From Alphaproteobacteria bacterium (GTDB taxonomy: Bacteria; Pseudomonadota; Alphaproteobacteria; Micavibrionales; Micavibrionaceae), in the NCBI GenBank assembly GCA_020442505.1, contig JAGRJZ010000096.1, positions 1 through 17,365 on the forward strand: DNA of 17,365 nt, in the 5' to 3' direction. A program made the position numbers and the translations under genes. Shown here piece after piece: positions 14,380-17,365 of this stretch. The stretch's first letter is position 1. Every line of letters begins with the position of its first letter. A model generated the notes under the pieces. The model saw only the letters and a program-made list of their open reading frames with translations. It ran no database searches and had not been told where the DNA came from.

Positions 14380-14592
14380 TTAGCCCCCTTCACCACCGCC
14401 CTCAACACGATCGGCGGCTTCAGCCATTTTATCTTCCATGGTTCCAAAGACGGTTTGCAGCTCATCTCCGAACGCAAACACGGCGGCAACGATGGCAAGA
14501 GAAATACCGGCGGCAATCAGGCCGTATTCAATCGCGGTCGCTCCCTCTTCGGATGCGACGAAAGCATGAATTTTTGCAATGATATTCTTCAT
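14380..14592 (-). CDS. Flp/Fap-type pilin (PilA of the Tad system)
   Basis: A 70-residue prepilin, the major structural subunit of the Tad pilus. The leader is 17 residues (MKNIIAKIHAFVASEEG), with predicted cleavage after the Gly and a mature protein beginning ATAIEYGLIAAGISLAIVAAV. The Flp hallmark Glu-Tyr pair follows (Glu at mature position 5). The hydrophobic helix runs to about residue 42. The C-terminus is acidic, then Gly-rich (ending EGGGEGG). The start is the ATG at 14592, with AAGGAG 9 bases upstream. A longer open frame to 14706 is not used, because it would add 38 unrelated residues before the leader. It has its own promoter region with a CtrA-type box and its own terminator. No second flp copy is in the window. 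Confidence 0.95.
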   Translation of the reverse strand: MKNIIAKIHAFVASEEGATAIEYGLIAAGISLAIVAAVFAFGDELQTVFGTMEDKMAEAADRVEGGGEGG

Positions 14593-14683
14593 GTAAAAGG
14601 TCTCCTTAAAATATTTTGGTTTCCAGCAAGTTAGTAAAACAAGCCGAACCCCTCTCTCCCCAATTTCCGAGAAGCGTCCAACC

Positions 14684-14726
14684 GTTATAATCACAGAATA
14701 CACCACCCTTTTTAAAAAGAGGTTAA
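14684..14726 (-). promoter_or_regulatory. Candidate pilin promoter with CtrA-type box
   Basis: TTAA-N7-TTAA occurs at 14712-14726 (minus strand TTAA CCTCTTT TTAA), an exact match to the core of the CtrA full-site consensus, although the C that often follows is A here. About 22 bases further toward the gene is GATTATAAC, giving a TATAAC-like -10 at 14684-14689. This spacing would place the box over the -35 region, as at CtrA-activated promoters such as Caulobacter pilA (known for that organism). The box also sits within the AT palindrome CTTTTTAAAAAG. The implied leader is about 85 bases. Confidence 0.6.
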
Positions 14727-14778
14727 AGATCGATAATTTTTTAGCTAAATGCCCTCGGTCAGGAAGCGGGGGGCAGAC

Positions 14779-15570
14779 TCAAAAGAGCTTCTTCAGACCA
14801 CCGGTCAGCCCTTCGACGTCCTTTTTCGCGCCGTCGATGATGTCAGTTTTCCCATCCAGCGGCACACCGACTTTTCCCAGCACGTCAGAAGACAACCCCT
14901 GCAAAAGCCCCTGAGTCGCGGCAGCCCGAGTAGCCTCCTGCACAAGGCGATCCATCACCTGCGCGATAGCCTCAGAGGCCAAAACCCCGTTGCTTTTTTG
15001 CCCGATACCGTTCAGGACAATGGGCGGAATCGTGATGGGCGCAATGTCTGTTTTTACCAAGGTGACGGCCGGAGTGACAGACGAATCAGTAATTTTCAGA
15101 CGCTTGACGATCACCTTGATCGGTTTTCCGGCATCTGTTTTGAGGTCCGCTGCAGCTTTAGGCTTCAGATTCTTTTTCAAATCGGAAAGATTTGTTCCCC
15201 GCTCGCCAACCTCCAGCGCAATCGCCGTCTTGTCGACGGTTACTTCGTCGAAAACCAGCAAATCGGGCGAGAGACTTTCAGCAACGACCCGGATCGTGCC
15301 AACCCGCAAGATCGAAGGCTTTTGATAGCCCGGAGGATTGGCGATCGACAGCCCCCCGATCTCAATCCGTTTTTCGTGGGGAACGACCTCCATCCGATCG
15401 ATCGACACACGGACCCCCAGCGTCTGCGTCCCGATTTTTTCTGTCAGTGCCTTGGCGACGTTCCCCAGATTAATGTACAAAAACGCCCCGCCGAGGACGA
15501 TAACCGCGACGAACACAGAAAGCACCAAGGGCAAAAGGGATTTTTTCTTTCTGGAAGACACAGGCAACAC
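14779..15570 (-). CDS. Small AsmA-like membrane-anchored protein
   Basis: A 263-residue protein with a basic N-terminus (SRKKKS), one membrane helix (about residues 12-33) and a soluble, presumably periplasmic, remainder. The stretch IGGLSIANPPGYQKPSILRVGTIRVVAESLSPDLLVFDEVTVDKTAIALEV, followed by TNLSDLKKNL, is the repeated beta-strand pattern of AsmA/DUF748-type proteins, which are associated with outer-membrane lipid or protein homeostasis. The C-terminal third is amphipathic and Ala/Gly-rich. The substrate is unknown. It lies 27 bases after the TolC-family gene on the same strand and is probably co-transcribed with it. The listed start is a GTG at 15570. A GTG three codons later (15561) has a slightly better spaced GTGGGG upstream, so the start is uncertain. 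It is followed by the 186-base pilin promoter region. Confidence 0.7.
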   Translation of the reverse strand: MLPVSSRKKKSLLPLVLSVFVAVIVLGGAFLYINLGNVAKALTEKIGTQTLGVRVSIDRMEVVPHEKRIEIGGLSIANPPGYQKPSILRVGTIRVVAESLSPDLLVFDEVTVDKTAIALEVGERGTNLSDLKKNLKPKAAADLKTDAGKPIKVIVKRLKITDSSVTPAVTLVKTDIAPITIPPIVLNGIGQKSNGVLASEAIAQVMDRLVQEATRAAATQGLLQGLSSDVLGKVGVPLDGKTDIIDGAKKDVEGLTGGLKKLF

Positions 15571-15597
15571 CCCACGCGGTTTTCGTTTTGGACAGGA

Positions 15598-17196
15598 TTA
15601 CATTAAAGCCGGGCTTGATTCCCGAGGGGATGAAATCCCCAGCGCCGCGAGCAAATCGCCCTTCAAAGCGAGCAGACGATAAACGGCGAACATTTCCAAA
15701 AACTCGGCGTTTACCGTATTGGAGCGAGAAACGAACAGCTCGTTTTGGGCATCCAGCACATCCAGTAACGTCCGGCGGTTAAGGTCGAACTGATCCATAT
15801 AGGCCTTCACGACCTCCGTGTTGGCATCGGCCTGAGCTGCAAACTGGCGCGCGCGTTCCCCGCTCGAAATCATCTTGGCCCATGTCTGACGGACGTCGTT
15901 CGCAACCCCACGCGCGGCCTGCGCCCGAGATTCCTTTGCCTGGGCTTCGCGGCTGATATGCTCCCGCGTCCGGGCGTTATCCGCGCCGCCGCGATAAAGA
16001 TTCCAGTTCATGACAACCAGCGCGGATGCGCTTGTGTCCCGTCCCTCGATCCCGTTAATATCGTGGGCCTGCCGTCCGTTTAGCTGTAAATCAATCTCCG
16101 GATAGAAGGTCGATTTCGTTGCCTCGTACTCAGCATGGGCAACATTGACATCCGATTCAAAGATGTCGATGGTCGGGCTCTGGTGCAAGGTTACCTTTAC
16201 TTCTTCCTCCACGTCGGCGGACAGACGTTCGACCGGAACCAGCGGCACAACCAAATCGACGGGATCGCGCCCAACATTCCGGATATAAGAAGCCTCCGCG
16301 ATCCGGAGCAGTTCCCGCACGCTTGCCTCCGCCGCGCGAGCAGAAGCCACACGGGCCCGCGCCTGTTCCACGTCGGCCTGGGTCGAACGACCAACCCCGG
16401 CGCTGTCTTCGATCTGCTGGAGAATCGATAAATGCTGAGAAACGTTTTCCCGAGCAATTTTCAATAATTCCCTCTGCCGCATAACCTCCAGGTAGGACTC
16501 GACGATCGCCAGCCCCACAAGCTCGCCGGTCTCGCGAACCCGGTGAGAGGCCGATTCGACGCGGGCCTTCTGGCGTTCGTTCTCGTATTTCGTGCTCCAG
16601 CCGTCAAACAACATTTGCGTCAGCGTCAGACTGGTATCGTAGCGCCAGAGATTTTCCTCGTCATCGCCATCGGCGCCGCCCCGGGTTCCGGGATCGTCGC
16701 TATGCTCAAACCCGGTATCGGCACGAAAATCAAGGGACGGCAGGTAAAGCGCCTTTGCCTGGTTGAGCTCCTCATCCGTAGCTCGGCGATTATCGGCGAC
16801 GACCCCGTATTCCGGATTGGTCAGCATCCCGCTCGCAACCGCGTCACGCAAGGAAACTTGTTGATAACCGCCCATCGCCGGCACTTGCGCAGGCGGAAGA
16901 ACAAGCATCCAATCGGCAGCGGCAGGCTCATAAGCCGGAGCAAGCACGTCATCAAACAAAGGCGGCGTGGCGGCCGGTTCCGCTATCGGCATCGCCGGGG
17001 CCGTCACGGGATCCTCCGCGTAATACAAGGGAGACGGCGCGGCAGCGACCGGCGGAGCGACAGCCACAGGAGCAGCGTCCGTATCCTTATAGGTAAAACC
17101 GTACCCTTTCTGGGCCGCCGCGTCAGGAGCAAAACTCCCCGTCAGGGCAATCGCCGATACGGTCAAAACCAGATGTCTGATCGATTGTTTTGTCAT
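15598..17196 (-). CDS. TolC-family outer-membrane efflux/secretion protein
   Basis: A 532-residue outer-membrane factor of the kind that completes type I secretion or tripartite efflux across the envelope. The signal peptide ends DAAA-QK (cleavage after about residue 28). Residues about 38-110 are an unusually long Ala/Pro-rich segment (VAVAPPVAAAPSPL, PAMPIAEPAATPPL) before the first domain. Two outer-membrane efflux repeats follow, roughly 113-315 and 325-525, each beginning with a beta/alpha entry such as SLRDAVASGMLTNPEYGVVADNRRA. Coiled-coil helices include QADVEQARARVASARAAEASVRELL. Near the end QFDLNRRTLLDVLDAQNELFVSRSN is characteristic of the type I secretion (TolC/LapE-like) group. 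No ABC transporter or membrane-fusion gene is in the window, so the substrate is unknown. Start ATG 17196 has only a weak ribosome binding site (GGGGA). Confidence 0.92.
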   Translation of the reverse strand: MTKQSIRHLVLTVSAIALTGSFAPDAAAQKGYGFTYKDTDAAPVAVAPPVAAAPSPLYYAEDPVTAPAMPIAEPAATPPLFDDVLAPAYEPAAADWMLVLPPAQVPAMGGYQQVSLRDAVASGMLTNPEYGVVADNRRATDEELNQAKALYLPSLDFRADTGFEHSDDPGTRGGADGDDEENLWRYDTSLTLTQMLFDGWSTKYENERQKARVESASHRVRETGELVGLAIVESYLEVMRQRELLKIARENVSQHLSILQQIEDSAGVGRSTQADVEQARARVASARAAEASVRELLRIAEASYIRNVGRDPVDLVVPLVPVERLSADVEEEVKVTLHQSPTIDIFESDVNVAHAEYEATKSTFYPEIDLQLNGRQAHDINGIEGRDTSASALVVMNWNLYRGGADNARTREHISREAQAKESRAQAARGVANDVRQTWAKMISSGERARQFAAQADANTEVVKAYMDQFDLNRRTLLDVLDAQNELFVSRSNTVNAEFLEMFAVYRLLALKGDLLAALGISSPRESSPALM

Positions 17197-17244
17197 CGTT
17201 AGGAAATCCCCCGTCCCCGAATTTTCAGGTTATTTTTCTCGTCA

Positions 17245-17274
17245 TAAGTAGCGCCTTTTAAAAAGCTTATGCAA
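17245..17274 (-). promoter_or_regulatory. Possible sigma70-type promoter for the TolC-family gene
   Basis: In the gap upstream of the TolC-family start the minus strand reads TTGCAT (17274-17269), an 18-base spacer, then TACTTA (17250-17245), about 50 bases before the ATG. Both hexamers are imperfect. The region is AT-rich and otherwise free of coding signal, and nothing else in the gap looks like a better promoter. Confidence 0.3.
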
Positions 17275-17306
17275 GTAAAAACAGAAAAATACGCTACAAT
17301 CCGGCG

Positions 17307-17365
17307 TCAGGCCGCATGAACATCGACATGAAGCGCCGCCCAATCATCCGGCGCCAGATCCGTTA
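17307..17365 (-). CDS. C-terminal end of an unidentified protein (partial)
   Basis: Reading leftward from the window edge, the minus strand has an open frame ending TDLAPDDWAALHVDVHAA and then TGA (17309-17307). The composition (acidic, Ala-rich, few rare codons) and the following AT-rich non-coding gap are what one expects at the 3' end of a gene. Eighteen residues are too few to identify a family. If real, it is the gene upstream of the TolC-family gene on the same strand, 110 bases away. A weak stem (ACGC/GCGT) before a T-rich run at 17281-17305 could be its terminator. Confidence 0.45.
   Translation of the reverse strand, partial: TDLAPDDWAALHVDVHAA

Noticed and set aside
14593..14706. 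Longer pilin start at 14706 adding 38 residues
   Set aside because: The added residues have no leader-peptide character and the internal ATG 14592 has a strong AAGGAG at proper spacing.

Overview
The window looks like a chromosomal segment of an alphaproteobacterium. The evidence is a three-gene (Rhodospirillum-type) proton-translocating transhydrogenase, a Tad/Cpa pilus locus in the Caulobacter order (pilA-cpaA-B-C-D-E-F-tadB-tadC), a CtrA-type TTAA-N7-TTAA box upstream of the pilin, and a local cluster of GANTC (CcrM-type) sites. The exact lineage cannot be fixed from this sequence alone.

Left part (1-5431, + strand). The genes are pntAA (3' end only), SBP-1, a truncated SBP remnant, pntAB, SBP-2, pntB and miaA. 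Normally pntAA-pntAB-pntB are contiguous. Here each junction holds a gene for a periplasmic substrate-binding-protein homologue (two intact, one decayed), with no ABC permease or ATPase in the window. The spacers around SBP-2 carry a GC-rich hairpin, a 145-bp imperfect palindrome, and a second copy of half of that palindrome's core motif. miaA (tRNA dimethylallyltransferase) closes this strand and converges on tadC with only 5 bases between stop codons.

Middle part (5437-14592, - strand, read right to left). This is a nearly complete Tad (tight adherence) pilus locus: flp/pilA pilin, a strong intrinsic terminator, cpaA prepilin peptidase, cpaB, cpaC secretin, cpaD lipoprotein, cpaE/tadZ, cpaF ATPase, and tadB and tadC platform proteins. 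Minor pseudopilins (tadE/F) and tadD/G are not in the window. Likely control points are the promoter and CtrA box upstream of the pilin, the terminator between pilin and cpaA, the GANTC cluster between cpaA and cpaB, and a structured spacer between cpaD and cpaE.

Right part (14779-17365, - strand). A TolC-family outer-membrane factor with an unusual Pro/Ala-rich N-terminal extension is followed by a small AsmA-like membrane-anchored protein. The last 59 bases appear to hold the C-terminal end of another minus-strand gene.

No rRNA, tRNA, CRISPR array, transposase or phage gene was seen. No gene-free stretch exceeds about 225 bases. The most unusual features are the SBP genes inside the pnt cluster, with the fossil third copy, and the apparent cell-cycle-type control sites in the pilus locus.
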